64,000 nt of DNA from Xylona heveae TC161 (taxonomy: Eukaryota; Ascomycota; Xylonomycetes; Xylonales; Xylonaceae). Below the pieces are notes generated by a model that saw only the letters and a list, made by a program, of their open reading frames with translations, made no database searches and was not told the DNA's origin. This document shows, in pieces, positions 46,149-57,639 of this stretch (position 1 is the first letter of the stretch; every line of letters begins with the position of its first letter). Both the position numbers and the translations under genes were made by a program. The stretch lies in contig NW_017264195.1 in the NCBI RefSeq assembly GCF_001619985.1, positions 1,984,001 through 2,048,000 of the forward strand, given 5' to 3'.

Positions 46149-49100
46149 GTCAAGTCCCGTCCAACCACGCCGTCACACCAAGGCGCCCCACCAGAGACTC
46201 CCGTCACAAAAATCAGGGCTGGGACAACACCGAAATTGTCAAAGGACAAGAACGCTGCTGGAGAAGTCAACCGCGCACGGGGCGCCCGATCACCTTCAGC
46301 AAGCATTGACAATGTAACACCAAGTCCCGATAATGCAGCCGATCTCAAGGGTCGGGACTCGCACGACCTTTCGCTCTCGCCTCGTCACGTTACACGAGAT
46401 TCCATCGTCGACCATATGCTCTTGTCCCTCGATCAGATCTCCATTGGCGGTGGCGCCGCCGAAGTCGCGCGGCCCTACCCATCCTTTGACCGCGACGAAT
46501 CGTCGGTCCTGCCTCCTCGGGCCCCTCGCCGTCGAGGTCATACTTGTACCAATTCTCTGTCCTCTGACTACAATTTATTTACAGCAGAAGGCTCCGAACG
46601 TCTCACCGCCTTTGGCTCACGCCGCCCGAGGAGCAATAGCAGCGCTCATTACCCTGCTGGTCTCGACAGATTGGAGAGTGTCCGAGCAGACATACAATCG
46701 GCTGGAGGATCGCATTCGCGCGGTGGGACCGGTAAAAAGAGCAGCAACGGCAGTGGATCGTCAAGTGTTGAATTTGGTTACGCCCAGACATATGGCAGCA
46801 ATCGCTGGGTCTATTCACTTGATCATCGCCTCGATGACCGGCTAGTTCATAGCTCTCCGACCAACTTGTCGACAATGCCGGAAGCCGACTTATCTCATCT
46901 CTACACATCTTATGATGACTACGACGCTGCACCCACACCGACCGTCCCGGCTGGTCCGCGACGGAATCAGTCTTCTCCCTCACCAAGCATTCACAATTCG
47001 CAAACGGCCCACCATGGCGGCCTCCCGGCCCCTTTGTTCATGCGTAGTGACAGTCGTCCCGCCTCTGGTAGTGGCCACAACGTTCGACGACCGGCGCCTT
47101 TGGGACACGCGGCCCTGCGAGAAGGCTTTGGTGGGTTTAATGACGAACTCATGGTGCCAACTGTCTTGGATCCACCGGCCCCAAGCCCAACCATATCTTT
47201 CCATAAGCAATCACCTGTCGCGGTACCTCCAGCCTCGACACCGCCGGCCAAGAGCCGACCGGGCTTTTTTCGACGCGTATTTGGATCCTCGAAGACTTCA
47301 CCATTGCAACGTAATATGAGCGCGCCTCAGCTTCCACCCGTAGGACTTCTCTCACAGAGTCGTAGCAGACCTGGATCACAGGGCAAAGTTGAGTCCCCTG
47401 CTTCACAGCCAAGCCCAGCTCCTCGGGCCATTTCCGACGAAAACACGCCCATCACAGCTCGGACGCAACCATCTACCCTAAATAAAAAGCCTTCCTCCTT
47501 CTTTCGTCGCAGAAAGCGATCGATTTCGGTCCAGAATGCACCGCCAGTCGTCCCAAGTCTTCTCCAACCACCCAGCTTCACAGATCAGGCAATTCCTGAT
47601 CCTAGTCCGGTGAGCAGTCTACGTACTGCTATGAATCCCTATCTGAGAGGGGACGATCAGCGCGCGGGAAAGAAACCGGAGGCGAAGGTAGAAAATGCCA
47701 CTGTCAATGATAAAGAGGAGGAGGAGGAGGACCGACCCCGGGGATTTTCTCCCGGTTATCAGCCACACAAGAATGCAACCATTCGAGCAGTAAAGTCTGC
47801 GGAGGAGGAAGGCGATGATGTGGCAACGCCGAGTAGAAGGAAAGAAAAAAGGTCGCCGCTGCCAAATTTTGACAACGCGCCCAGGTCAAGGTCGAGTGAC
47901 AATGGGACGCATGGGCGAAGCAAACCCGAAGTTTACGAAGGATCATTCCTCCACGACAATAGCGAAGAGGAAGAGGACGAAGAGCATGATGATGATCATC
48001 CTCATCATTTGGATAGATCAGCCGGACCTGATGCTGTAAAGACCAGCGCCGGTCCGACTCCTGTTATGAGCGAAAATCAAGCAGCAGGGTCGAGACAGAA
48101 GTCAAAGCTGGGTGATTTGGTGCCACAGCCTTCTCTTTTGGTCCCTGATGCCGGTATGCAAAAGTCGCAGAGTGACAGCGCACTTTCAATAGGTGCAAAC
48201 AACAGGACCGGGTCAGGGGAAAGGAAGAAGCAAACGATTGGCTCTGACAGAAGCTCTCCAACTCCGCAAGATGGTCGTTTGACCCCGCATTCTGGGCTTT
48301 CCCTTCCTCTTGAAGGACCGACGCTTTCTACAAAAGCTTCCGTCTCTAGTATCAGCGATTACAAGTCAGCCGCAAGTCTACCAATCGTGCAAATTGATGA
48401 CGAGGAGATAATTAAGCAAGAGTCGACGACCACAAAGGATGCCACGGAGCAGAAGAAGGAGATTACAGAGGAAGACCGCGAAAGGGCTCAGGATATCTTT
48501 GATGGAGGTGAGCGCTTTGTGAGCAAAGTCCAGGCGGCGGGCTGGCTAGGTGATGCAACTCTTGTTAGCGAAAGAACAAGAATCGCCTTCATGGAATTAT
48601 TTGACTGGTCCAGCATGAGTATTTTGTTCTCGATGAGAAGCCTCTGCAGCAAACTTGTTCTCCGTGGCGAGACTCAACAAGTCGATCGAATTCTCGACGC
48701 TTTTGCATCTCGATGGTGCGAGTGCAACCCAAATCACGGGTTCAAAGCGAAAGGTAATACTCTGGATATCTCTGAACGTATTCGTAAGTACTAATAATCC
48801 AAGCAGATGTCGTGCACACAATAGCCTACTCTCTACTTCTTCTTAATACGGATCTGCATCTTGCCGATATCGAGTCGAAGATGACGCGCAATCAATTTAT
48901 CAAGAATACTGTTCCTACCGTACGGCGTGTTGCGCTTGATTCGGCCCCGGGTGAGGTGGAGACTATCAGAGCGTCGACTACTCCATCCAGAGGGCCAATT
49001 CCGTGGGTGGAGCCGGGTTCTCTGGGCGAGCGGGCTTCCACACTTCCTCCTGAAACAAAGGAGCGACGGCCATCTAACGAGGGCACTCGGCCAACTCAGA

Positions 49101-50966
49101 CATTGCTGAAACGATTTTCGCAGGCTTCCGGTCAGGATGAAGTTTTTGGCGAACGCCCGTTCGACGAATGCGGTCCCCTTGTCAATAAACCTTTTACTGG
49201 GTCAGAAAAAGCGTGGGAATTCCTCATCGAGGCGATTTTGAGAGCATGCTATAATTCCATTCGTCAAAATCGACTTCCGCTGCACGGCGTCATCGGCGAG
49301 CGTGGAACAGAGTCACAGACTTCATCCAGCAATAACTTATCTGTTAACACTCATGGTGTGCTTCGTCGGAGTCCTAGTACAATCAGCAAGGCGCCGTCTG
49401 AAAATTTCAGTTTCCGTGGCAGACCCATGGACAGTCGATCAACGACGGGGCGATTGACATCCAAGACCCGATCTCGTCCTCGCATTTATCATCATTCCAC
49501 GGTGAGCTCAAGCCGCACCAGCCTCGACGACCAATCCTCGGTCTTCAGCCCGTCTACCTCCTCCAGTACTTGGAGTAAATATTCCTTGGGCAAAGTCAAC
49601 TCTGCATATTCTGTAGATACATTTGTCTCTGGTCAACTGCCAGGCGATTATAAGCAGTCCATCGGGTTTGCAAATGCTCTTAGCCAAGCCATCATCCGAG
49701 AAGAAACCGCCTATTCTGGAGGGTCAGAGGAATCGATCCGACCACTTCTCGAAGACGAAACGCTTGAGCTGGCGGGCGCGCCATGGGCCAAAGAAGGTAT
49801 CATTAAGCATAAGCATCACCTTGACGCAGCAGACAAGAAATCCAAGGATCGGACATGGACCGAATGCTTTGCCGTAGTGGAAAAGGGCTGGATGAGACTA
49901 TTTTCCTTTCACGCTAAGAGCGCTTCGACGCGCAACAAGAATCGAAATCGCCCCGCTGTAGGCGGCGTTGTTGGGGGCGGAAACTGGTCTGAGAATGCCG
50001 AAGACCTGGGTAGTTTCATGCTTCGACATACGATTGCATCCGCACTGCCGCCACCAGGATATTCCAAGTCACGTCCTCACGTTTGGGCCCTCTCTCTTCC
50101 TTCTGGTGCTGTGCACTTTTTCCAAGTTGGCACGCCAGAGATTGTCAAAGAGTTTGTGTCCACGGCCAACTATTGGAGTGCCCGTCTCTCGAAAGAACCT
50201 GTCATGGGAGGAATTAGTAACGTTGAATATGGCTGGAGTGATGCAGTGATCAACCCGGCTTTGATTGGCTTGGATGGCTCTTCAGGTGTACCAGCTGCTG
50301 GACCCCCGGCGCCTGCTGCTACGGCTGGTTCTCGGCCCAGTCTGCAGAGTTCGATTCGCAGTTCCATTGATCACGGGCCTCTGTCACGGGCTCGCCTGCC
50401 TGGTGACCGTGTCATGATTAGTGATTGGACTCCCCCGCAGCAGAGTATGATGGCAAGCGTCCTATTGGAGGAGGACCAGTTGAGCAGTCTTAAGGCCTAT
50501 GTAAAGAATGTGGAGACGGAGTTACAGAAGCATAACGAGCTGAGGTCTCCGCTTTTGCTTGCTGTAAGTTCTTTTTTATGCGTTTGCTCTTGATCTCAAC
50601 TTATCATTGCCCATGACATTACGTGGACTTTTTTTTTCACTCGCCCTCCAAGGGAAGGATATGGATACTAACATTGTATAGTTCTCTCCTCGTCATCCGA
50701 ACGCCACCAAAGCACTTGCCAACTGGGAACGCAAATCATCATATCTACTCAAGGAGATTGTCAAATTTAGGACGTACATTGATAGTTTAAATCACGCGCA
50801 GACGCAAAAAGCGCAGGTTTATGCTTCACGGCCGGAGTCATCGGCTGGGAAAGAGACTGTACCCGTGCAGGAGGAGCATCAGGGAAAGTGTGATGAGGAG
50901 GTAAAGGCGGCAGACGAGGGGGCGGATCCAAAGGTCATGCATGGTCAGACCGTAGAGAAGGAGTGA
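46110..50966 (+). CDS. Sec7-domain Arf guanine nucleotide exchange factor with PH domain
   Basis: Three exons: 46110-48753, 48807-50563, 50682-50966, giving 1561 aa. The first 780 residues are Ser/Pro-rich and disordered, with basic patches (SFFRRRKRS, FFRRVFGSSKTSP). The Sec7 domain lies at about 790-960: FMELFDWSSMSILFSMRSLC, then LRGETQQVDRILDAFASRWC with the catalytic glutamate at residue 854, and after intron 1 DVVHTIAYSLLLLNTDLHLA, a diagnostic Sec7 helix. A PH domain spans about 1205-1365 (KEGIIKHKHHLD...TWTECFAVVEKGWMRLFSFH...HVWALSLPSGAVHFFQV). A C-terminal coiled coil follows (LSSLKAYVKNVETELQKHNEL). It should load GTP on an Arf GTPase at Golgi or plasma membrane. The domain order is like yeast Syt1/Yel1 and filamentous Sec7-PH proteins; which orthologue is unclear. 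Confidence 0.92.
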
Positions 50967-53141
50967 TGAAAAATGGCCGCTCAAGGTCAACGGTGGATAA
51001 GTGCTGATTTGTGGTTTATTCGGAGTTTAACATTTGGAAAGTAGACCATGGAACTTTTGAGTCATTTGAGTTTTTAAGCGTGTTCAACTCTTGCATAGCC
51101 TACATCTTTCCTTGGCTACTCTTTTCCACTCAGCGCTACTCATTCTTCTTCTCTACATTTCTTATTTATTTGACGATACATGCAAGTGTGGTTGGGTAAT
51201 TTGTGATCAATTATCCAAGGGAATCATGCGGGATACCCGGCGTTTGCTGAGCAACTCTTTCTTGATCACATTGGGCTTGCTTTCTTTTTGGGTTACTGCT
51301 ACAGAGTGGATATATTTTGCTACTCTTGCAATAGCCTCTTGAGGGCGAGCATACATAGCGTAGATATGTGAGGAAATATTGATTCCTTATCCACTGTTTG
51401 AATTTTGAAATTGTCATGTTTTGCTTGAATATAATTGTGGGTGTGATATGACGCATGTCGGGGTTCGTCAATTTAACCGGGTCGATGCATGTGACAGATC
51501 TGATAAGCCGAATGCGGGGAGAAGATTGAACTTCAGGGCCAAAAACAGATGGATACCGTTGTTGAACGGTGAATACCTCAGATCTTTTGAAAGAATTATT
51601 ACTTCTTTGTTCTGGCAATACTCTAGTACTCGTCCTCTTAGAGTACCCTTGTTTCATGAAGACCCGCGCTTGAAAACCGCCTTTTATTTTGGTCCACAAA
51701 CTTCCCTCGTAGCTAAAAGAACTGGTCCGTAAGAGTTTAGGGCAGGGAGTGTCTTGCAGTTAGATTCGTGAACGCATCACTTCTTTAATTTTCCGACTGG
51801 TTCTGTTAATATCTGATGCCTCAATGGTAAGCTCTATACCCTCGATTGGTATAGAAGGGTTTTTGGTTTGGCGCGGACGGCCAAGGCTGAGATGATGCAT
51901 TCCGCTTTCGCTTTACCGCTTATCGCCAAGTCGCGCGACGGTGGCTTGGCCGAGTTGGTCACTACAGATGGCACTTGATGCTTACGCACGCGAGAAGTGA
52001 TGGGTTGACTGATTTGACTTTGCCGGATTGTTCTATTCATCTCATTGTGGAAGCGCTTTGACGAGCTCCTTGGCGCAAGTGGTCCATCACCGCCTGTATC
52101 TCCTGCGCACGAGGTGCTATTATCTCGTACGCTTCATCAGTCATGCTCCCCTCAATGATACTCCTCCCATTCCTTTAAATCGTCTTTTTTTTTTTTTTTT
52201 TCTCTCTTTTGCGAAATCATTTATCTGATTCAATCGACAACGGGCGCACTACTTTTGCCCTTGCGAGCTTGTGGATCACCTCCTATTCTGTACAGTACCG
52301 AGTTCCTGAGTGCAGCCCTACCGACAGCACATGGGAGATAACCCTTTCATCTAATCAACCCCACCATCTCTATCCTATAATACCAGTTCTACCCGCGCGA
52401 CGACGAAATTGCTGGAGAAGAGTTTCCACAAGGAGACCCTTAAATCGGGACGCCTGCACGACTGCACACCTGCGCGCCTGCATCGCAAGGCACACTCGTG
52501 CTGCATCCTATTTCTGAGACGCCACCAACCACACCACGCTGCATCTGCACCTGCACCTGCTGCGACTGGCTGCTTCGCTTCTGTCCTGTCCCCGCTGTAC
52601 AAAAGACTGCGCCGTACGAGTCCGAGCATCCGATCTGGGCTCCCGCCGCCTCTTCGCCGGGACGCTTGGCCAGTGCGCTCCTTGTTCCCTCAGCTGATCA
52701 ATTTTCTTCTCCACATTGTCGCTGTCGATCGATAATCCAGACTTATCCAAACGTTAAATTCATTTTGTGACCTTTTTCCGGTGTCTGGGCCTATGATTGT
52801 GGCAGTCGATACTGGCGGCAACAGCGGCGACTGAAACACGGCTTCATTTTAAAACACCTACGCCACCTTGTGCACAACATATATATACAGCGTTCAAGAC
52901 CCCTGCTGGCTTTGGTGTGCTCTCCGGGATATTAGAGATTTTTGGTATCGGACATACAACTATAACCCTACTTGGGAAATATCAGATTTGATCGTTGGTG
53001 CGCGCTGCGTGTGTGGAAAAAAAAAATACCACCTACACCACCTCTTTTTCCAATTAGAGGACGATTGATGCATAGCTCGTTGGCGACCTAGAGGAACGAG
53101 AGCTCAGGCCTAGGACAGATTCCATCAAACACAAAGGCAAA
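50967..53141. other. Intergenic region and KHA1 leader
   Basis: 2.2 kb between two + strand genes. 50967-51450 is the Sec7 3' flank (T-rich). 51211-51699 minus has a long open frame with no domain. 51940-52030 has a tRNA-like A-box but no fold. 52185-52201 is a run of 17 T. 52210-53100 is C/T-rich and probably leader of KHA1. No gene is supported. Confidence 0.5.
52185..52201. repeat. Poly-T tract (17 T)
   Basis: Uninterrupted T17 in the KHA1 upstream region, followed by CTCTC. Such dA:dT tracts exclude nucleosomes in fungal promoters; that role here is inferred. Confidence 0.85.
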
Positions 53142-56138
53142 ATGGCCACCTCTGTCGCCTCTGTGGTCACTCGGACCGTGACCGACTTCACCAAAACTGT
53201 CACCAAGACGGCAGGCGCAACGGCGTCAAGCGCAAACAGAGCCGCCCCGCAGGGTGGCATTCTCGAGGGAGCGGACCCTAGCAAATATGACCCGAAGAAT
53301 CCCATTATTCTTTTCATCATCCAGGTAGGCTTTCTTTAAACCGATGCCCAAGTGGCAGCTTCTTGAGATTTGAGTGTGTGTTTTGAAGGTGACTAATTCG
53401 ATAGGCCTCTATAATTATCATCTTCTGTCGCATCCTGCATTGGCCTTTATCTAAGATTCGTCAGCCCCGTGTCATTGCTGAAGTTATTGGTGGCATTTTG
53501 TTGGGGCCGTCCGTCATGGGTCGCATTCCTGGATTCACGGAACATATCTTCCCGCAGGCGTCCATGTCGAACCTAAACCTAGCTGCAAACATTGGCCTGA
53601 TTCTCTTTCTTTTCTTGGTTGGTTTGGAGGTCAATCTCAAGCTATTCCTGGGGAATTGGCGAGTTGCACTGTCGGTAGGCTTCGCCGGTATTGCGCTTCC
53701 TTTTGGCCTTGGTTGCGGTATTGCCTACGGATTATATCAGCGTTTCCGTGAGGATGCAGGCCTTCAACCCATCTCTTTTGGAGTGTACATGCTCTTTATC
53801 GGTATTGCCATGGCGATTACGGTAAGCAATATCCTGGCATGCTTTCTGCACTGATTTGCTAACGAATTGAAATAATAGGCATTCCCTGTACTCTGCCGTA
53901 TTTTGACTGAACTCAAGCTTCTGAGCACACCCGTTGGCGTCATTGTCCTTTCTGCTGGTGTAGGAAATGATGTCGTGGGTTGGATTCTACTCGCGCTTTG
54001 CGTCGCCTTGGTTAATGCCGGAACCGGGCTCACGGCGCTCTGGGTACTGTTGACATGCGTTGGCTGGGCCCTCTTCCTCGTCTACATCATTCGCCCTGGT
54101 TTCATGTGGATTGTGAGACGATCGGGCAGCCTCCAGAACGGCCCTACACAGACTGTGGTTGGCATCACCATTTTGCTTGTATTGGCCTCGGCGTTTTTCA
54201 CCGGCATTATCGGCGTTCATCCCATTTTTGGTGCTTTCATCGTCGGCTTGCTCTGCCCTCACGATGGCGGATTCGCTATCAAGCTGGCCGAGAAAATTGA
54301 AGACTTGGTCAGCGTGCTTTTCCTGCCGCTGTACTTTGCCCTTTCTGGTCTCAGCACTAATCTGGCTCTCCTCAACACTGGCATTACCTGGGCATACGTC
54401 ATTGGTGTGATCGCCGTGGCATTTTTTGGCAAGGTCATTGGTGGCACATTGGCTGCCAGATGCTGCCGCCTCGTCTGGCGCGAGAGCTTAACCATTGGTG
54501 TTTTGATGAGCTGCAAGGGTCTCGTGGAGCTGATTGTTTTGGTGAGTCGAATGGGTGCTTTAAATCCGCTTTACGTTTTGCAATCTAACTAACAAACACG
54601 CCTTGTAGAATATTGGTTATTCCGCAAAGATTTTGAGCCAGCGCACGTTTACCATCTTTGTGGTCATGGCGCTCATTACCACTTTCGCTACCACTCCGCT
54701 TGTAGCATGGCTCTATCCTCCGTCATACCAGAGAAAGCTCGAGGCATGGAAGCGCGGCGAGATTGACTGGGATGGAAACCCTCTTCATCCTCACGAAGGT
54801 CCCGGGTTTGAGAAGCTCAGGAGCAACCAAGTGCACCGCATCCTTGTGTATCTTCGTCTCGAGAGTCTACCTGGTCTGTTGACTCTCACGTCGTTGCTTG
54901 GTAATGACATTTCGGCGACTCCTGTCACACCCAAAGTCCACCGCCTCAAGATCAACGCAGCCAATACTGCTCCTCTTGCCAAAACTCCCCAGCCAGAAAT
55001 CGCGTCCGAACAGTCGGTTGCGATTCATGGCCTTCGTCTGCTCGAACTAACTGAACGAGCTTCGACGGTCATGAAGGTGTCTGAAATGGACGAATTCGCA
55101 ATTCGCGATCCTTGCGTCAACGTCTTCCGCACAGTCAGCCAGCTCAACAATGTGGCTGTATCTGGCAACGTATCAATTGTGCCTGAATCGACGTACGCCG
55201 ATACCCTCTTGACGCAGGCCTCCAACCTGTCTTCGGATATGGTCTTAATTCCCTGGAGCGAGTCTGGTCTCCTCAGCGAACAAAGCTCCCCTCTTTCCGA
55301 CTATCAGGAAACCAATCGATCTACAAGCAGCCCGCAATGTCACTTTGTCACCACCGCCCTCGACCAGGCCACATGCCACACCGCCATCCTCGTCAACCGT
55401 GGCCTCGGCCGATCCCCAGCCGGAAACGAATCTCGCAAACTGCGCAAAACCGTCAGCGGTCTCAGTCTCCAGAGCAGCGGCCATTATGATCAGTCCGCGG
55501 CTCCGGCCAACGACCGCAGCCACCACATATACATGCCGTTCTTTGGCCGTGCCGACGATCGCGTTGCGCTCCGTTTCGCCTTACAGATTGCCCAACGACC
55601 AAATGTCACGGCCACAATCGTCTACTTTGAGGATTCCAGCCCAATTCATTCCGACGAGAATAGCGTCTCTGGTGCCGCACCGAGTACCGATCTCACTGGA
55701 ACCGCGGCCGCTGCATCCGCGACAGGTCGAACTGCGAGCACGATTTCTAAACTCGGGTTCCACAACAACTCGGTCTCAGTCACATCTCAACCCACCAGAT
55801 CATCCAGCATCTCCACCTTTTTTAACTCGGTCCGCAACACCTTGCCCGAGGCACTCGCCTCGCGCGTCGTCTTTGAGACTGTGACGAGCCCTGATCCTGC
55901 CGCCGAAGCGGCCCATCGTGCCGCAGAGGAAGTCGGTCTTGCCCCTCGCAACGCGGGCGATTTAATCATCCTCGGACGCAATTCAACTCCTGAGCATGCA
56001 CACCAACTCGACCACCACCATCATGCGCCTCCAGCGACGGTTGATCCGGCCCGCAGATTGTGTCTTGGCGCTCTTGCCGATACGCTCTGTCAGCGGAATC
56101 TCAAGGCCAGCATCTGTGTCGTTCAGGCCAAGGAGTAA
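53142..56138 (+). CDS. kha1: K+/H+ antiporter Kha1 (CPA2 family)
   Basis: Four exons: 53142-53324, 53405-53821, 53879-54541, 54609-56138, giving 930 aa. A short soluble N terminus (MATSVASVVTRTVTDFTKTV) precedes a Na+/H+ exchanger domain of about 12 membrane helices. Signature stretches are PRVIAEVIGGILLGPSVMGR, FLFLVGLEVNLKLFL, the ion-site region LSAGVGNDVVGWILLALCVA with Asn-Asp, and VLMSCKGLVELIVLNIGYSA. After residue about 520 the protein is cytosolic, with a universal-stress-protein-like part (DDRVALRFALQIAQRPNVTA, NAGDLIILGRNSTPEHA) and a His-rich loop (HQLDHHHHAPP). Yeast Kha1 works in Golgi potassium and pH homeostasis. Introns lie between membrane helices and all are phase 0. Confidence 0.94.
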
Positions 56139-56173
56139 GGTTTTTTTTATTTTATTGTCATTTTTAATTTATT

Positions 56174-56240
56174 TTCGTCTTCTTTTTTTCGTCTTTTTTC
56201 GTCTTTTTTCGTCTTTTTCATCTTTTTCATCTTTTTCATA
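56174..56240. repeat. CGTCTTTTTT tandem simple repeat
   Basis: Several copies of CGTCTTTTTT, then CATCTTTTT variants, just after the KHA1 stop codon. Pyrimidine-only apart from single G/A bases, inside the presumed 3' UTR. Confidence 0.85.
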
Positions 56241-56707
56241 TTTTATTTACCTGTTGGAATATATCTGCCCGGGTACATATTCCCGGGGTCAAGTATATCA
56301 CTCCGATTTCAGCATATGAGCTTGTAAATATCCATGATTCACGAGTATTTATGACATTTGTTTATTTATATTTTATTTATTTTTATCCTCATTCTTATTC
56401 TTATTCTTATTTTTATCATTATTGTTGTTATTGTTATCATTATTTTTTGCAGCATGACGAGCAGGCAATGACATATCATGTCAAAGGATATTTTAATTTC
56501 CGTTTCTTTCCCGTTTTTATACTTTGATATTTTTTTATTTTTTATTCCTTCTCTTTTTATTTCTTCTTTATATTTATGATATCGGTAGTTATATCTAACC
56601 TGACGGATCTAATTTTATCTGTATCTATAGATGCAATTATTAAACATCAGTGTAGTTCAGTGTTCATGTAGTAATTACATCTCCAATCCATCCATCAATC
56701 CTAGCCT

Positions 56708-56722
56708 CCTACCTAAGGTAGG
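56708..56722. repeat. CCTACCTAAGGTAGG inverted repeat
   Basis: Perfect 7-bp arms (CCTACCT/AGGTAGG) around one base, between KHA1 and UNC-50. It is the longest member of the family in this window. Confidence 0.85.
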
Positions 56723-56881
56723 TTCTCTGCATGCGAGTGGCTGCGACTCTGGGGGTTACTCGCTCGTCGGCTAGAGTAGCTCGGGCGAGGAAGAGAGGTG
56801 GTAGTACTCCGTAGGCTGGTACGAGGTAGAACGTGGCTTAACTAAGCGTACCGGAGGTAACCCGTCCCGAGCTCAATTGTC

Positions 56882-56896
56882 ACCTACTAGGTAGGT
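56882..56896. repeat. ACCTACTAGGTAGGT inverted-repeat motif, copy 2
   Basis: Identical in all 15 bases to the copy at 34686-34700. Confidence 0.85.
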
Positions 56897-56963
56897 ATGT
56901 ACTACGTAGCGGCCAAGCAACCAGCCCGCAAGCTATTAGACAGCAACACAGCAAGTTGCATCA

Positions 56964-56992
56964 CAACAACAGGAACAGGAACAGGAACAGGG
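56964..56992. repeat. GGAACA hexamer repeat
   Basis: ACAACAACA leads into three to four units of GGAACA. It lies at the start of the repeat-rich UNC-50 upstream region. Confidence 0.8.
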
Positions 56993-57069
56993 AGAGTTAC
57001 GTTGGTACAGTTTGCAATTTAGAGGTTACGACACATTTGGAAACGGATTTCAACATTCTGTCATTTTGT

Positions 57070-57380
57070 CAATCTGTCGTTCTGTCAAGCATCACGGCTG
57101 TAAAGCACAAGGAACAAGGAACGACGAACAACGCGAACGCGAGGTTCTGGGCCTGGTGTTTTGCCTACGGGTTGCGATTGTCTACCTACGACTCTACGAG
57201 GTCCTGGCTGCCTACGGGGTTTCGACAGGAAGGTTGACAGGCGGATAGAATTCAATCTGTCAGGTATCACGGCTACGACACGACATTCTCTTTACCTACG
57301 AGATTTTACATAGAGGTTTCGACAGAAGAAGGAAGAAGAAGGAGGATTGACAGACGGATAGCTCTGTCAAGCACAAGGCT
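57070..57380. repeat. Imperfect tandem repeat units upstream of UNC-50
   Basis: Shared blocks recur in order. TCTGTC plus a CACGGCT-like block occurs near 57075, 57256 and (degenerate) 57364. TTTCGACAG...TTGACAG-CGGATAG occurs at about 57220-57246 and again at about 57317-57361. CTACCTACGA-like sequence precedes each of the latter. The unit is roughly 100-180 nt and copies differ by short insertions. Confidence 0.65.
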
Positions 57381-57383
57381 GTG

Positions 57384-57476
57384 GCGGACAACGGACAACG
57401 AACAACGAACAGCGAACAGCGAATAGCGAGCAGCAACCGCAAACAGCAGACAGCAGACAGCGAACATTGAACAGCA
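57384..57476. repeat. CGAACAG/CGGACAA-type heptamer repeat
   Basis: About twelve degenerate units of a 7-nt motif (CGGACAA, CGAACAA, CGAACAG, CAGACAG) in tandem. The tract is nearly free of T, consistent with an unstructured leader. Confidence 0.8.
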
Positions 57477-57639
57477 AGTCGACGACAGGTTGACACTCGA
57501 CTGGTGGATCTGCGACGACGACGGGTTGATACGCTGCAGGCTGTCTTCATAAACAAGAAAGCGGAATACGATATACTGCCAAAGCGACATACAGAACACA
57601 ATAATACGATATACTTCCCAATAGACATACCACAACACT

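Larger units (their letters stand above)
56139..57639. other. Intergenic region, repeat-rich, upstream of UNC-50
   Basis: 1.5 kb. 56139-56650 is the KHA1 3' flank with T-rich simple repeats. 56700-56900 has two ACCT/AGGT inverted repeats. 56940-57640 is C/A-rich with GGAACA repeats, a roughly 130-nt imperfectly repeated segment and a CGAACAG-type repeat, and probably is the UNC-50 promoter and leader. Open frames here are repeat products. Confidence 0.6.

Noticed and set aside
51211-51699. 162-codon minus frame between Sec7 and KHA1 genes
   Set aside because: No domain, unbiased composition, located in AT-rich 3' flank.
51940-52025. Possible tRNA-Ser-like gene (TGGCCGAGTTGG A-box)
   Set aside because: No matching acceptor stem and no proper T-loop; the A-box match is isolated.
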